Shown here piece after piece: positions 10,901 to 22,911 of a stretch of DNA of 64,000 nucleotides (position 1 is its first letter; the number at the start of each line of letters is the position of its first letter). Location of the stretch: assembly GCF_001522545.3 (NCBI RefSeq), contig NC_031770.1, positions 13,154,620-13,218,619 on the forward strand. The letters run 5' to 3'. Position numbers and translations under genes: made by a program. The notes beneath the pieces were generated by a model, which saw only the letters and a program-made list of their open reading frames with translations, searched no databases and had not been told where the DNA came from. The stretch is from Parus major. Taxonomy: Eukaryota; Chordata; Aves; Passeriformes; Paridae.

Positions 10901-12531
10901 CTAAAAGAATGAATTAAAAAATATCACCTGCTCTTCATACTCTGTGTATTCAGCAAGCCTCTCTTGCAGCAGCACTTAGAGAGAAAGAACCCCCATGAAA
11001 ACATTTCTATTCTCTTTCACAAGCTGCAAGCTGCCAGTACAGCTGTGTGATGTCTCCCAAGCAATGCTATTGCAGGCATCCCTTCAGGATCACAGTCAGC
11101 TTTCGTTTCCATTGCTGTGAGCCCCAGGTAATCCCACCAGCTGCAGAGCTCTGTATTTGGAAACAGAATTTATTGCACAAGAGATGAGGCACATCAGGCC
11201 CTTCAGTTTCACTACACATCTAAAACTGGTGACATTAGAAAGCAGTAATTCGACAAAACCATTGTCAGTCTACTTGGAACATCACTTGAGATTTGGAACT
11301 GATAAGAGACGAATCATTTAGACTGATTGCAGTCGGGAGTGTCTTCTTTGAACTACCCCCAAGTAGCGTGAGTCATTTGTGCACCCAATTTTCTTTGTGA
11401 ATTAGAAATCACAGAAACTCTCTCTCTCTAGGAAGTCTGCTTTCCAAAAAGAGAAGGATATTATATTGCTCACCTTCTTTGTGTGAATTAATTTTAATTA
11501 ATTGCAATTAAGATAATAATGTATGGCTTTTTTGAGAAGAGGAGCACATTTAACACATGAACAACCAATGACTTCTGAAATGGATCCTAAAACAGCTAAA
11601 TTCAACAAGAATAAGTCTGTTTTTTAAATCAGACATAAAAAATGAAAAATCTTCATACATTTAAGAAAAACATTCTCCCAACATCACATTATATTCAATG
11701 AGATTTAAGTACCATTTTATTATCATGAATTAAAAAAAAACTGAATATTTTTCCTTGAAGAGTAGCAAAATTTGGCTCTGGATGAGTGATTATCATTATG
11801 GACATCTGCTTCAAAATGTCACTAGACCTATTCTAGTGTGATGGGATTTCATCTCACAATATAAGTATAAAGAAAAATCTATTCCTCACAGATTTATGAA
11901 GCAGTTGCAGAAGCTGTCACTTAAATTTTCTTTATTACTGTGTATTTTATATTGCATATGTAATATTTTGCCTTCTCTGGAACAAATTCATTCTACTGTC
12001 ACATTTCACACAAATAAGGAGACATTCTTTGCATTATCATTTCAATGCGATGAAGAAATTTTATTTAATTACCTGAAATGCTCATTTTTATGAGGGGAAA
12101 AAGATCAGACCCAGCCCATTTTTCAGGTTTAAACTTCTCCAGGGTTTAAATATCATTTCACATGTAGAGGACAGGAAGTCCTCTCAGTAAAGTGTTCAAA
12201 GCAATATAATCAAAATATGATAAAGATGGATTATTAAAGGAATTGGTTGGATTTGAAAGCATTTTATTATTTTCTGTTATTGCAAATACTGCACAGAAAA
12301 AACCAAAAAAAATACACAATAAAACAGCACCCAGTGTTTGAAATGCAGTTCTGTTACTCATAGCCCAAAGCATTCCAACCAGTGGTTGAAAAATGCTCTT
12401 TGATTTCCCTCTGTGATACAGACATCTTATAGGAAACAGATGCCTGTCACAAAACATTTTTGTCAGTGTGACAACACCACCTTCCCGTGCTCCCTTGTTC
12501 ATTGCTGACTGTGCTCTTGTTTCCCTTCAAG
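7907..12531 (+). other. NRXN1: NRXN1 intron between SS1 microexons 1 and 2 (4625 nt)
   Basis: It begins GTGGGT and ends TTCCCTTCAAG, a complete GT-AG intron. It contains a moderately GC-rich patch at about 8840-9020 that I cannot assign to a repeat, a 17-nt poly(A) run (10693-10709) and a patch around 11240-11410 with several CpGs and no recognisable repeat. ORFs here, such as the 111-codon one at 9573-9908, show no protein-like features. Confidence 0.8.
10693..10709. repeat. Poly(A) run, 17 nt
   Basis: An uninterrupted run of 17 A residues lies in intronic sequence. No LINE or pseudogene body is recognisable upstream of it. Confidence 0.9.
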
Positions 12532-12561
12532 GTCTGGCGCACCTGATGATGGGCGACCAAG
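12532..12561 (+). CDS. NRXN1: Alpha-neurexin SS1 microexon 2 (30 nt, GLAHLMMGDQ)
   Basis: The exon lies between a very strong acceptor (GTGCTCTTGTTTCCCTTCAAG, ending at 12531) and the donor GTATGG at 12562. It is 30 nt and phase 1: with the G carried over from microexon 1 it reads G-L-A-H-L-M-M-G-D-Q and passes one G forward. The decapeptide is the diagnostic part of the NRXN1 SS1 insert and the strongest single item for the gene call. NRXN2 and NRXN3 inserts differ here as far as I remember, but I could not align them. SS1 sits in the extracellular linker before the LNS2 domain; the insert alters the spacing of the alpha-neurexin ectodomain. UGC motifs lie at 12503-12505 and 12512-12514, inside the region where the neural splicing factor SRRM4 typically acts. 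The exon has three CpGs or near-CpG codons (GCG, GGCGAC), more than its surroundings. Confidence 0.9.
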
Positions 12562-13374
12562 GTATGGGCTCTGTTCCTTTTCCACTCTGCTTTCATTGTT
12601 TCTTCTTGTTCTGTAGCTGCTTTGAATCCATCACTGCAACCGATGGGCAAATGCTTGAAAGCTGTCTTTGGCTGCAAAGAAACACATGGTTTTGGTCACA
12701 TCTTTTTCTTATTTCATTTTTTGGTTGGTTTTTGGTTTTTTTTTTTTTGTTTGCTGCGTAAGCTTTTGTCCTTCCTGCCTCCTCCACTCCCCCTCTTGCA
12801 ATACAGTAACTAAAAAGAGGTGAGAGAAATGAGCGATTAAGAAAATTTTGTGTATTTATCAGAAAATACAATTATGGATGATCCTATAAAAGATAAACAA
12901 AGTGCAAGACCATTCTTCAGATAGCTCCTGAAAGAAGATGCTCCTGTTGTAGCATTGCACACATTGAAGAGTCCATTTGCATTAATGCATGGCTGATTGG
13001 AAATGTGCAGAAAGCACCTGCTCCTGGCTTCTGGAATGCTGAGAGTACAATTTTGCTATCTAACAAAACCAGTGATTTTCTTCCTCCTAACCATTGTCCA
13101 TGTTATCTTTGTGACAGTCTTTCTTACCTAAGCATGGGTTATTTCTGTGTTTCTCTGCATGTACATGATTGGGAAGAAATAAACTAAGTCCCTAATATGA
13201 CACTGATTGCATCTCCATTTGTCTTCAGACACTTACCTTATACTTTGTCTCTTCATGTTCAGATACTGTTGCATTTACATGTACTCATGACTCTTACTGT
13301 TTCTCTCCTCTTCTTTATTCTCTTTTTTTGTCTGGAAATGCTTTCTTCATGGAACCATTTCACCAAATCCATAG
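12562..13374 (+). other. NRXN1: NRXN1 intron between SS1 microexons 2 and 3 (813 nt)
   Basis: This is a short GT-AG intron starting GTATGG and ending ATCCATAG. It contains T-rich stretches (12715-12750) and two TGCATG hexamers, at 12986-12991 and 13156-13161, the second about 215 nt upstream of microexon 3. I see no repeat or other gene. Confidence 0.8.
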
Positions 13375-13386
13375 GTAAAAGTAAAG
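13375..13386 (+). CDS. NRXN1: Alpha-neurexin SS1 microexon 3 (12 nt, GKSK)
   Basis: The exon GTAAAAGTAAAG lies between an acceptor ending CCATAG at 13374 and the donor GTATTA at 13387. It is 12 nt and phase 1: with the G from microexon 2 it reads G-K-S-K and hands one base of a Gly codon to the next exon, matching the end of the 20-residue NRXN1 SS1 insert (the following constitutive exon should begin GKEEY). The pyrimidine tract is set back, about 45-60 nt upstream, and the last 20 bases before the AG are weak; a UGC lies at 13339-13341. The exon itself starts with GTAAAAGT, which resembles a 5' splice site, so after joining to microexon 2 (CAAG|GTAAAAGT) a donor is rebuilt. This may allow the exon to be removed by recursive splicing. 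Confidence 0.85.
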
Positions 13387-16358
13387 GTATTACATGATTT
13401 TCTTTATTTTTAATGCCATCGGTATACTTTAAAGTATGTATAAATAATGCAAGTAAATGTAAAATTTTTGCACTGATAACATAAGGTAGGTATATTCTTC
13501 CAGTAATTATTTCATGGATATCAAGGTAAGGAGAATTATCCTAAAGTACAGGCTGACCATTTTCTAAGTTTGTTTCCTGGTTTTGCGAGAGATGTAAAGC
13601 TTTGGCAGTGATAAAAGAGGCTACAGCTATAGGAAGTGCTCAGGATGAAGTAACAGCCACATTTTGAGGTATGCCTTTTTCTCTTCTCAAAGAGCTGTAG
13701 CCTAAACCACCAGACACAGAAAAAACAGTGTGATGTTGCTCAGTAGAGACTCTCTGGAGATAATCTGTGCAGGGTCAGTCCACAGCTTGATGTACGTTTT
13801 ACATGGGAATAGCACTAACTTTAGCAAGTCTTTGCCCTCAGAGTTTTCTTTTATACTAATCACTTGAAGCATATCTGAGATAAGAATTGGACAAAGGAAT
13901 TAGGAGGAATAAAAGCCAGAGAGAAGTGTGGGGTTACTTTCAGGTTTTTTGGGGTTTTTTTTGGTTTTTTTTGTGTTTTTGTAATTCTTTTTGTTTCTTT
14001 GTGTAAAGAATGCCAGCCGTGTTTACTTCCCTTCTCCCAGAGGAAAGAGTGCAGTAGGGGCAAGATTTTTTTTCCTTATAAGTAAACATCAGGTTTTGCT
14101 ACAAGGACACTTGTTCACAGGCATTGTGTAAATATATTTTTATGATAAGAAGCTGTTCATTAAAAGCTATTTGATCTCTGTTACATATGGTGAATAATAC
14201 AGTTCTATTCATCTTAAGCATTTGTCAGTGGGTGCCTATTCTTTGTATAAATCAGAAATCCAGTCTGCATGGTTGTACTTCCCTAAATAGTTAAATTAGA
14301 AACAAACTTCCAGGTCTGTTGGTGTCTTGGCTGATTAGTGTTTCCATACCTAAAAAATTCATGTGATGCAAGGACTGTAAATACAAACCTGTAGTGTCCC
14401 ATTCTCCTTCATGTCAGACCCCCTGGAAGGATTCTGTGCCTGTGGGATACCACTTAAAGGGTTGTGTGTGTTCTGGAGCTCTGTCTTCTTACTTAGGAAA
14501 AGTTTTAAGCAAGTATGAAAAGCAATCTGCTTATTTCTTTATTTTATCCTGTAATTTTGTTTTGCTTGCTGTATGACTGATCCATTTGTTTCTTAACAGT
14601 ACCTATAGTCTGCATGATTTCCTTATTACTTGTTGTTACTCTTTTATTCCTAATCAGTAGATATCCTGTCTGCAATTAACTTAAAATGACATTTTTTATT
14701 AACTGAATCTTGACACTATAGATAATTTTTATTAATAATGCAGAAATATTTTTCTAAAATGTTCTGTACACAGAATAAATTATGTAGTATGTATGGCACT
14801 AAAGGTGAGATTTTTTTGTATGAAAGGATTGAGATATGAATATTATGACTATTTATTATGCATAGTGGCTACTATGGAGAGAAAATTTATAGCAGAACAG
14901 AAATTTTTCAAGTATTGTGCAACATTTAGACATTTATATTTTTATTCTTAAAGGTTTGACAACTATATTAAAAAAAATTACCTGTATATATTAGCTACAT
15001 TTAATGTTCAATAATGTGCCATGTAACATAATTTAATTAGTTACAGTTACATAACCAGTCACCAATCACCTAATCATTTGACTACATTTTTTCCTTTCAT
15101 ATTTTGTTTCTTATTAGATTTATCCAGTTAATATAGAAATAATCATTACTGTGTTTTGAGAATCACAGTAATTCTGCACATATAATGGTGTATATTTGTT
15201 CAAATTCATGGAAAGGTTTTATATGTGTACCAACTCCAGCTGCTTGTAACAAAAAATATCCCTCAAAGTTGAGCCATATCCTCAACCAGCATAAAACAGC
15301 CTCACTCTGTTGACTAACCTGAAAGTTTACTAATATCAGCTATTTATACATGTGGTCTTGAAACTGTTCTGATAACACACATTTGTAACACATAAAAATA
15401 TAAAACATTAAAAGGGTGATAGAAAGGAATGAAGGGAAAAAAGAGGAAACACCTTTGTAATAACTTCCATTCCTTGAGAGGTATTCAAGGGCAGTAATGG
15501 TAAAATTCTGGGTGATTATATCATGAATTAATCTTATTTTGGAAAAATAAGCAATAAAACACTTACAAGCTTTACAAGGTAATTTGTCCTGAAGAGTATG
15601 AATGGCTGAAGTATCACCTTTCATTGTGTAGATATTCTTTGGGATACTGGAAAAGGGGAAAAAAAAATTCAGTGTATCTTCAGAATACACACCTTCAGGG
15701 GAGGGTGCTGACAAGGTGAGGACCTGGTGTTGACAGAGGGAGAGATGAGACAGCCTCTCCAACTGGGCAAGCAATACCAAGTTCAGTACCATCTCACAGT
15801 GCCCCTGATGTTTGTCATTTAGTTGTAAACCTAAATTGGGATACACTGGATAACCTCCCCACAAATCACTCCTTGTAGAATCTATGCCTAATTCTAGGAA
15901 AATCTGCAGTATTTTAGTTATACTGACATTTTTTATATTTTCTGAAAAGCACCATATATTCAGAAATACTTACTAATTATTTTTTCATCCCCTGGAAATA
16001 ACCTCCCTATATAGAAGCTTAGCAGCACGGTTGTTGCAGCTCTGATGGTGAAAAGGAATAGGCAAGATAAGGTTTGTAGATGGTGTTGATGTTTTTATTA
16101 GAGCACTTGAAAATGCTCAGAGCATTTGATTGAATTTGAAGCAAACCTTAAATCTGCTGTTCATAACAGGCAGATTGGTTTGCCCCAAACAAATTTGTGC
16201 CCAAACAAATTTTTCTGCTCTCTCCAGCTGTTGGAGGTGGTCTAATAAAACCATTTCCACCTATAGACTTACCTCAGCAAAGTCAGGATTATTTTGTGAT
16301 GCATAGTAATACAATTAAACTTACATGGCAACTATTGCAAAACACTCAATTTCTTTAT

Positions 16359-16378
16359 TAAAAAATAAATAAATAAAT
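16359..16378. repeat. (AAAT)n simple repeat
   Basis: About four AAAT units follow a run of A residues. This is a short microsatellite without other context. Confidence 0.75.
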
Positions 16379-16879
16379 CCCATCCTTTCCTTTTCATATT
16401 CTTTTGGTGAGAAATGAAAGGAATTTATATTTCAGAAACTATACCTCTGACACGTATTACTTCATTTTTATGCTGCAGTTCTCTTAAGGCTATATATATA
16501 TTTACCTATAGTTTATTTATATGTTATTATCATACTTTTGACTATATATATATTACTCATTCTGTACCTAAATACTATGTTCATACTCCTGTTCTATTAT
16601 TTTAGAGATTATGTGCAGCTTTAAATTATACATGAGTCACTCAGGTTCATAAAAACTCTTAAATGTTAGCTAGCTGGGCAATAAGTGTTTCTGCCGAAAG
16701 ATTGATAGTACAACTGCAATTTATTGTGTTAGATTGCAGGCTTTTGATGTGCTGGTATTTGCTATACTGTATATAAATGCTGAAGAAAGACTTCAGAATG
16801 GCAATTTATGTACGTGTCAACATCTTGACAAAGGAGGGCAAGTTTTTATTGCACATAGCGTCGTACAATATCTGTAACA

Positions 16880-16940
16880 CCAAAGTGACACCACGAATTT
16901 TTTAATTATCAATCACACAATTAATTTGACAGCTGGAAAA
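16880..16940. promoter_or_regulatory. Homeodomain and TGACAG(CTG) motif cluster, candidate enhancer
   Basis: Within about 60 bases there are TTTAATTATCAATCA, a second ATTAATT core and TGACAGCTG at 16927-16935. The TAATTA cores fit homeodomain binding, ATCAATCA fits PBX-like sites and TGACAG is the core bound by MEIS, PREP and TGIF proteins. The surrounding 16800-17050 keeps several CpGs (TACGTG, GCGTCG, CACGA). Conservation cannot be tested from one sequence, so this is a candidate only. Confidence 0.3.
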
Positions 16941-19900
16941 ACAGAGCACTGAAAAATAAAAGCAATTTAAATAAATCCTTAAACAATCATGAGCACAGAA
17001 GTGGTATGTTGTAGCTAAGTAATTATGTAGTGCTTGTGTCATGCCACACAAACCTCACCTTGTGCCAGTAACCTCCTCTAACATCAGACTGCGTGGAATT
17101 CAGTCATTAGCCTTCCTGCAACTACAGCTTCATCCTACTGTAATGACTTTCATTTTTGCTCTGGTTTTGAAGAACTGAAATGGTCTTGGCTTCTTGCACC
17201 CTCTGATCTTTTGCGGATCGTTTAAACGCTGTCCTCTCCTCATCTGCTTTTGTGTGTGCTGCTTCAGAGTGGGCCTGAGAGACACCCATAGCCCAGCCTT
17301 CCCTGACCCAAGCCCCCAGAAGTCCAGAAACCCTGTAAATAGTTTGGTACAGCCATGGGCTCGAGCTCAGCTCCTTATTTTTGGCTCAGTGCCCTGTTGA
17401 CATGGATTCAGTTTCATGCCTTCTCAGCTGCAGCTGGCTTTTGCTTGGCAAGCACAAAACACGGATGGAAGGCATTCCCAACTCTCTGGGCTTGTTCACA
17501 TAGTTATATATCCTAGGTGACAGCAGCTGGTTGGAAAAATTCCCTGATAGAACCAGAGTGAGGTAATTTAGGGGTTTGACACACAATGGGGTTGCCAGGG
17601 TCGGGTAACTGAAATTATTTCTAGGTGATGCTACTGGAGAAGAACGGATAACTTGAGCTTCCCCACTCAATCTTGTAATTGCTTCTACTGATAAAAAAGT
17701 CAACAAGGTTTAAATATTTAATCTCCATTTAGCAAGCCCCAAGCATTCTGAAAGTCTTGGAAAATTTACAAAATTATGAGCATAAGAATTTGAAAAATAT
17801 TTTCTAGAAAATTACCATTATTTTTAATGTGCATTACAATTCTTCAATAAATTAATGAACTTTAAAGTTCCTCAAAGTGCAAAGTGCAGTAGCTACAAAC
17901 ACATCATATCTCTTCTGACTTCTTTTTCTCTAAAGAATCTCATGAGTATAGTTAAATAGAGGCTGCTGTTCACCAGAACTATTATAAGTAAGTTTTTGTG
18001 TAACCCACACCCCCATGCCTACAAATATACATTCTAAAAAATATTTGTACTATTCTTATATTTGTATGGTCAATATGTTCAAATTTTGGTTGAATATCAT
18101 AATGAACTATACACTAAATGTTTATTGTGATGCATTGAAGCAAGTAATTTCCTTGCACTTCAGTGGGTGAATACCCTGCAACCATGGAATATTGACATTT
18201 GAAGCTGGAGATTCAAATTTATGTTGAAATATGATCAATTAACAGTCCCCAAGGAGAAAAAAAAAAAAAAATGCAGCAGAACATGTCTGATGAAGAAGTT
18301 TTCTATCTGAAGCACATGGCTCAGAAGAAACCAATCAACATCAGGAACAGAAATGCAAATTCTTCCTTGAGACACACTCAAAATTCTATCTGAGATGGTT
18401 GATTCCTCATCAGCAGTATAAAAAGGAATTGTAAGGACCTGCCACAAATGTCACAAAAACATTCTGATGAAAGGGGAACACATTTATTTTTAAAATAAAA
18501 ATCACTGCATGGTAAATGTCCAATCCACACCAAGAATTCTAGTGCCTTACCACCCTGAAAATAAAGAATTTATCATGTTTTGAATCATTCTGATGTCACT
18601 CAAAATTATCACATAATGTGTGTGTGTGTTTTTCATAGACTTCCTATGGATTCAGAGAAAAGACAATAAATTAAATAAACTTAATGTAAGACAAATGTTA
18701 TATTTGCAGATATGTAGATTTCTGCTGGATCCAGTAAACACTGTGGTAGGAGATAGTACATGAGTGATATTTTGCCTTCTAAAGCACAAGGCTCCACTTT
18801 GAGCATAGGTTTATCCAGAAGATGGGTGTGCTGACAGAGAACCTTTCAAAGTAATATTAAAGCTCTTTCAAGATGAAGGATGTGTATTTCAGGCCAAAGA
18901 GTATGAGGGGGTTTATTGAGAATGGAAAACAGTTAAGCTGTCACTCTGAAGAGGTAAAAAAATTAAAAAATTAAAAATCAGCAGGTAAGAAATACCGAAA
19001 TAGGAAAAAATAGCATTTCTTCCTTAAAGAAAACTTTTCTTTTAATGTAAGTGTAAATGTACATAGAAAATGAGAATTTAAAGCTGCAGTAGTCTGTATC
19101 TTTTTTGCACAGTGAAATTCCATGAGAGTTTTATACATATTTCATAGAAATTTCCAGTGAAACAGGTATTTGAGAGAGGTGTATTCCTTGGATGTTGGAA
19201 TATCCTTGAGCCTCCTTCTGAACCTGAGCCAAATAGCAGAGTGGCACTGAAGATTTCAATTTCACCCTAAGATTGCACTGTATCTTCCAAGGATAAAATT
19301 CAGTCCTTGGAATCTACAAGAGCAACTAAACAAATGAGACCAACAGGTCTAAATTCTATTATTTCAGTGAAAATCAAAAGTAATTGGAAATTATTGTACA
19401 TCTCAGAAGGGAAGTCTCAGCTGATCTTAACATTAATCCAATCAATCTCGCTCAGTGGAGTTTCACCAGCTAAGGGGAAAGAAATTAGAGCCCCAAGGAA
19501 GAGTATTTTCAACCATTTCTAGTATTTGTCTACATGTAGGGTTACAAAATTCTGGACTAAACTTTATCACAGCTTCTAAAGAATCTAAATCTAATGAAAG
19601 TGAAGAACTCTTAAGAAGACTGCTCTTAAATGACTGAAAATGGAGACTAGGCTCTTAAATGCACATTATATTGATATTTTTCTACCAGGAAGAACTCCGT
19701 GCAAAGGAATCGAAAAATATTCAAAAAGTGAGGTCAGAATTGATTGTTCTTGTAGAAATGAGAATGCTACATACAAACTTTTTAACCTACTTTTACAGGA
19801 ATTTTCTTTGGTGATAATAACATGCTAAGGTACTTAGAAATGACAGAAATTTGAGTTATTGTCTTTAAACTCTTTTAATTAAACAATATAATTTGCACAG

Positions 19901-22448
19901 ATACTACTAATATACCTCTTTCCTGCTTTTCAAAGACTTCTATAACCCTGATGTTCTTAATTGCTTTAAGGTTGCTTTCTATATGTACTTCAGGGTCCAC
20001 CTAGAGCAATTTAGCAGAGCAGTAAAACTGTGCAATGAACTGGGAAGTTCAGGAGCATAAAGGGGGACTCTCATAGGAAATGAGTGTGGAGCACATGGAA
20101 CACAGACTTCGCTATGAGATTCTGCCCTCATTATTCTTTTAATGGTTTTCATAGATACCAACCTGTTATCCAGATATTGCTTTTTTTTTCAAACTTGGGA
20201 GGAAACAAAAGTGACTGAATCTTTTTATTGAATTAATTTATTCTAGTGAAAGGAGTCCTTTCTTCCTCATTAAATTTATATTCAGGGCAAGGGTTTTTTC
20301 TGTTGGCACCCACTTAGAACAATTTTCTGATCAGCACTGCATTTCATTTAAAGGCAGTTTTTGTAATTTGCTGCTATGACTTAGAGGTTGTGGTACAGTT
20401 TTTTTGGTTTTTTTCTGCTCAAAGTAGACATTTATTCTTTAAAGAAAGGAAGCATCTGGACTGATTCACTGGCAACTAATAAAGCTGTACAGAAGCAACC
20501 TTGGGTAACAAGAGGCTACCACAGAACACCTGGTACTGCTGGCATCACAGCATTGACTTCAGTAGCTTCTCTGTATTGGGGGTGGGAGGAAATAAAAGCA
20601 GCTGGGTCTAATTCCTTTCATCTGCCTTTGCATACTCTTCAGACAGGGGGGAATTTGCCTGGAAAGCAAAATTCAGCATTAAATAAGTCTGGAAAATTTT
20701 CAGTAGGTTACATTACACTTAGCTAACAGGCCTGTCCTGAATTCCATGTCATGAGCCATGGTTATTCCATTTTCAGGAGTGTCCACCCAAAGGGAAGGAA
20801 GCTAAACATCTTTCTGTAACCATTAATACTCTGCTTCTGAAGCATCTTTAAGCTGACAGAAACCTGAGAGGTTCCTGATGACAGATGCATTGGTACTTAC
20901 ATGACCCCACTCCCAACCAGCAGCAACATCAGGATTAGAAGTCAGGAAGAATTTACTTGTTTTCCTACTTTATTGAACCTGAGTGTCTCTGTTAGGAAGA
21001 ACCTGAGTGATATCAAAAGGTGTCAGATAAGTGCTTTTGATCTCAGAAAAAGGGCATTAAGGCATTTTGCTGGTAATACAAGCTGGTCTTTTGATTTTCT
21101 CAGTTAATGGCTCTGCTTAACCACTTGGTCTTACAAGGTACTTACAATATACATTTAGTATTTCCACAAGTCCAGAAGAAATATTTTTAAAATCCCACCA
21201 AAGTAGTTTACATGAAAATCACCATTGAAAACTATGTTTGCAAGTTGTGATTTTACTATTGAAGCCGTGCAAAACAAACCATAATTTAGTTTTAAAACCA
21301 AATGCCTGTTTGAAAATGCTACTTGCACTATCAATGGATTTTTATTTAAAATGGATATTTGATATTATTAGTATTAACCTGCAACTACTGACTAGTTGTT
21401 CTGTAATTTTCAATTTTAGAAGAGTCATTTGGCTGTGGTTATATTGAACTGTAACACTATGTTGACATCATCACAAAAGTGACTGGAGATTTCAAAGGGT
21501 TCTATTTTAATTTAATCTTCATTTACCTGAACATGCCTACATCATTGGGGTACAAGTAGTTAACTGGTGATTTCATTTCATCCAATGCTTCTGACAACCA
21601 TGAACTTTGTGGTTGTCCCTCTAAGTTCTTAGGTTCTTACATTATTATGTACCTTCAAACACAAAAAATGCAGCTGTGACTGCGTCAGTCACGCACTGGT
21701 ATTTTTTACTGTCCTTAGCAGATTTTTTTGTCTCTATACTTCTCTGCAGTGCATTATCCAAATAAGAATACTATCCATGACTGTGACTGTGTTATAATAT
21801 TGGAAGATAAATTATATTTCAGAAAAGAATAATGTGAAAGTATCTAAGTGCAAGGTTGGATCAACAAAGCTAGACTTGGAAATGAGTAATTCTGTATGAT
21901 TCTCATGCCACATATTTATCTGTACAGAACTTTTATACATCCTGTATGAGACAGGAGAATATCCATGGCAAATCTGTGTTCTGAGCATTACACAAAGCTA
22001 CCTGAGTCCCAGTGTTAGTCTACTGCTACATACTACCCCAGAGCAAAGAAGGGGCTGTTCAGGTTACTGTGTAGAGGATAAATTCCTGTATTCCTTTTGC
22101 AAATATTGGGAAACACTGAATAAATGGAGTAAAACACAGTAAGTCATTCACAATTCTAAAGGACAAATTCCCCAACAATTTACATTAACATATACACATT
22201 TACCATACATGCATGGAGCTGCATTCAGGATGTAGTCACATTAGCAGGTAAATGGAACCTGCTGCACTTCATCACTTTACCTCTCAGAAATGGCTCTATC
22301 TCAGGTTTTGTAATGCTTTATATAATGACAAATATGTAATAAAAATTACTCATGTGTCATTATGTGTCATTTATTCTCTCTTCCAGGAAAACACATGCAT
22401 TTGATATTTATCCAGTGCTCTAAAATAGCTGATAGAGTTACACCGTGC

Positions 22449-22496
22449 TAACAAGACTATTCATTTTGGTTGTCCCTGAAATGAATAGACTTGTTA
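22449..22496. repeat. Inverted repeat, 18-bp arms with one mismatch, 12-nt loop
   Basis: The left arm TAACAAGACTATTCATTT (22449-22466) pairs with AAATGAATAGACTTGTTA (22479-22496), with a single mismatch (A against T in the sense of the left arm) and the loop TGGTTGTCCCTG. No flanking target-site duplication was evident. Confidence 0.8.
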
Positions 22497-22829
22497 AAGA
22501 AACAGGTTTTTGAGAGTTCTGCATTTTTCAAGCTGTTATAAAAGCAAAATGAAAGTTTAATTAATATTTTCCTTTTCAAAACACCTAAAAGATCTGTATG
22601 TCAGCCCTATAGCTTTTAATAAGTACATATAACTCTCAGAAATGTACATATATCTAGGTCATGCTAATTATCCACCTTGGGAGGCAAGAATGCGCCTATG
22701 CTCCTCTACCTAGTTGGCATACTCTTGAGACCCAAGTCAGAAGAGCAGGCTTCAGAAAGTCTAAAAATACATTTACTAGGTTCTTAGCTGTTAAACTGCT
22801 TAAAGAGGAGGTCTCTCATGTACTAGCTG

Positions 22830-22911
22830 ACAGCCTGTAATTTGTATTATGCAGGAAATGAGACTAGATAATCAAAAACAACCTTTCTGGCCTTGAAGCC
22901 TATGAATCACA
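22830..22911 (+). mobile_element. Ancient CR1-type LINE 3' end, plus strand
   Basis: The string TTGTATTATGCAGGAAATGAGACTAGATAATCA, then CCTTTCTGGCCTTGAAGCCTATGAATC, follows base for base the old archosaur CR1 3' terminus (TGCAGGxGGTCAGACTAGATGATCA...GTCCCTTCTGGCCTT...CTATGAATC). It is the sense-strand counterpart of the family seen on the minus strand at 2071-2790. The 5' limit is not visible. Confidence 0.65.

Larger units (their letters stand above)
13387..22829 (+). other. NRXN1: Start of the long NRXN1 intron after SS1
   Basis: The segment starts at the donor of microexon 3. It is A+T-rich with no exon I can support; the expected LNS2 exon beginning GKEEY is absent. It includes T-rich tracts near 13940-13985, a short (AAAT)n run at 16359-16378, TA-rich bits near 16490-16550, two TGCATG hexamers at 14266-14271 and 14611-14616, and a candidate conserved patch at 16800-16960. 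A 174-codon minus-strand ORF (15340-15864) is the longest in the window but resembles nothing I know. A moderately GC-rich patch at 17180-17430 is unexplained. Confidence 0.75.

Noticed and set aside
12468..12761. 97-codon ORF reading through microexon 2
   Set aside because: Only the 30 nt between the acceptor at 12531 and donor at 12562 match neurexin; the remainder is intron read-through.
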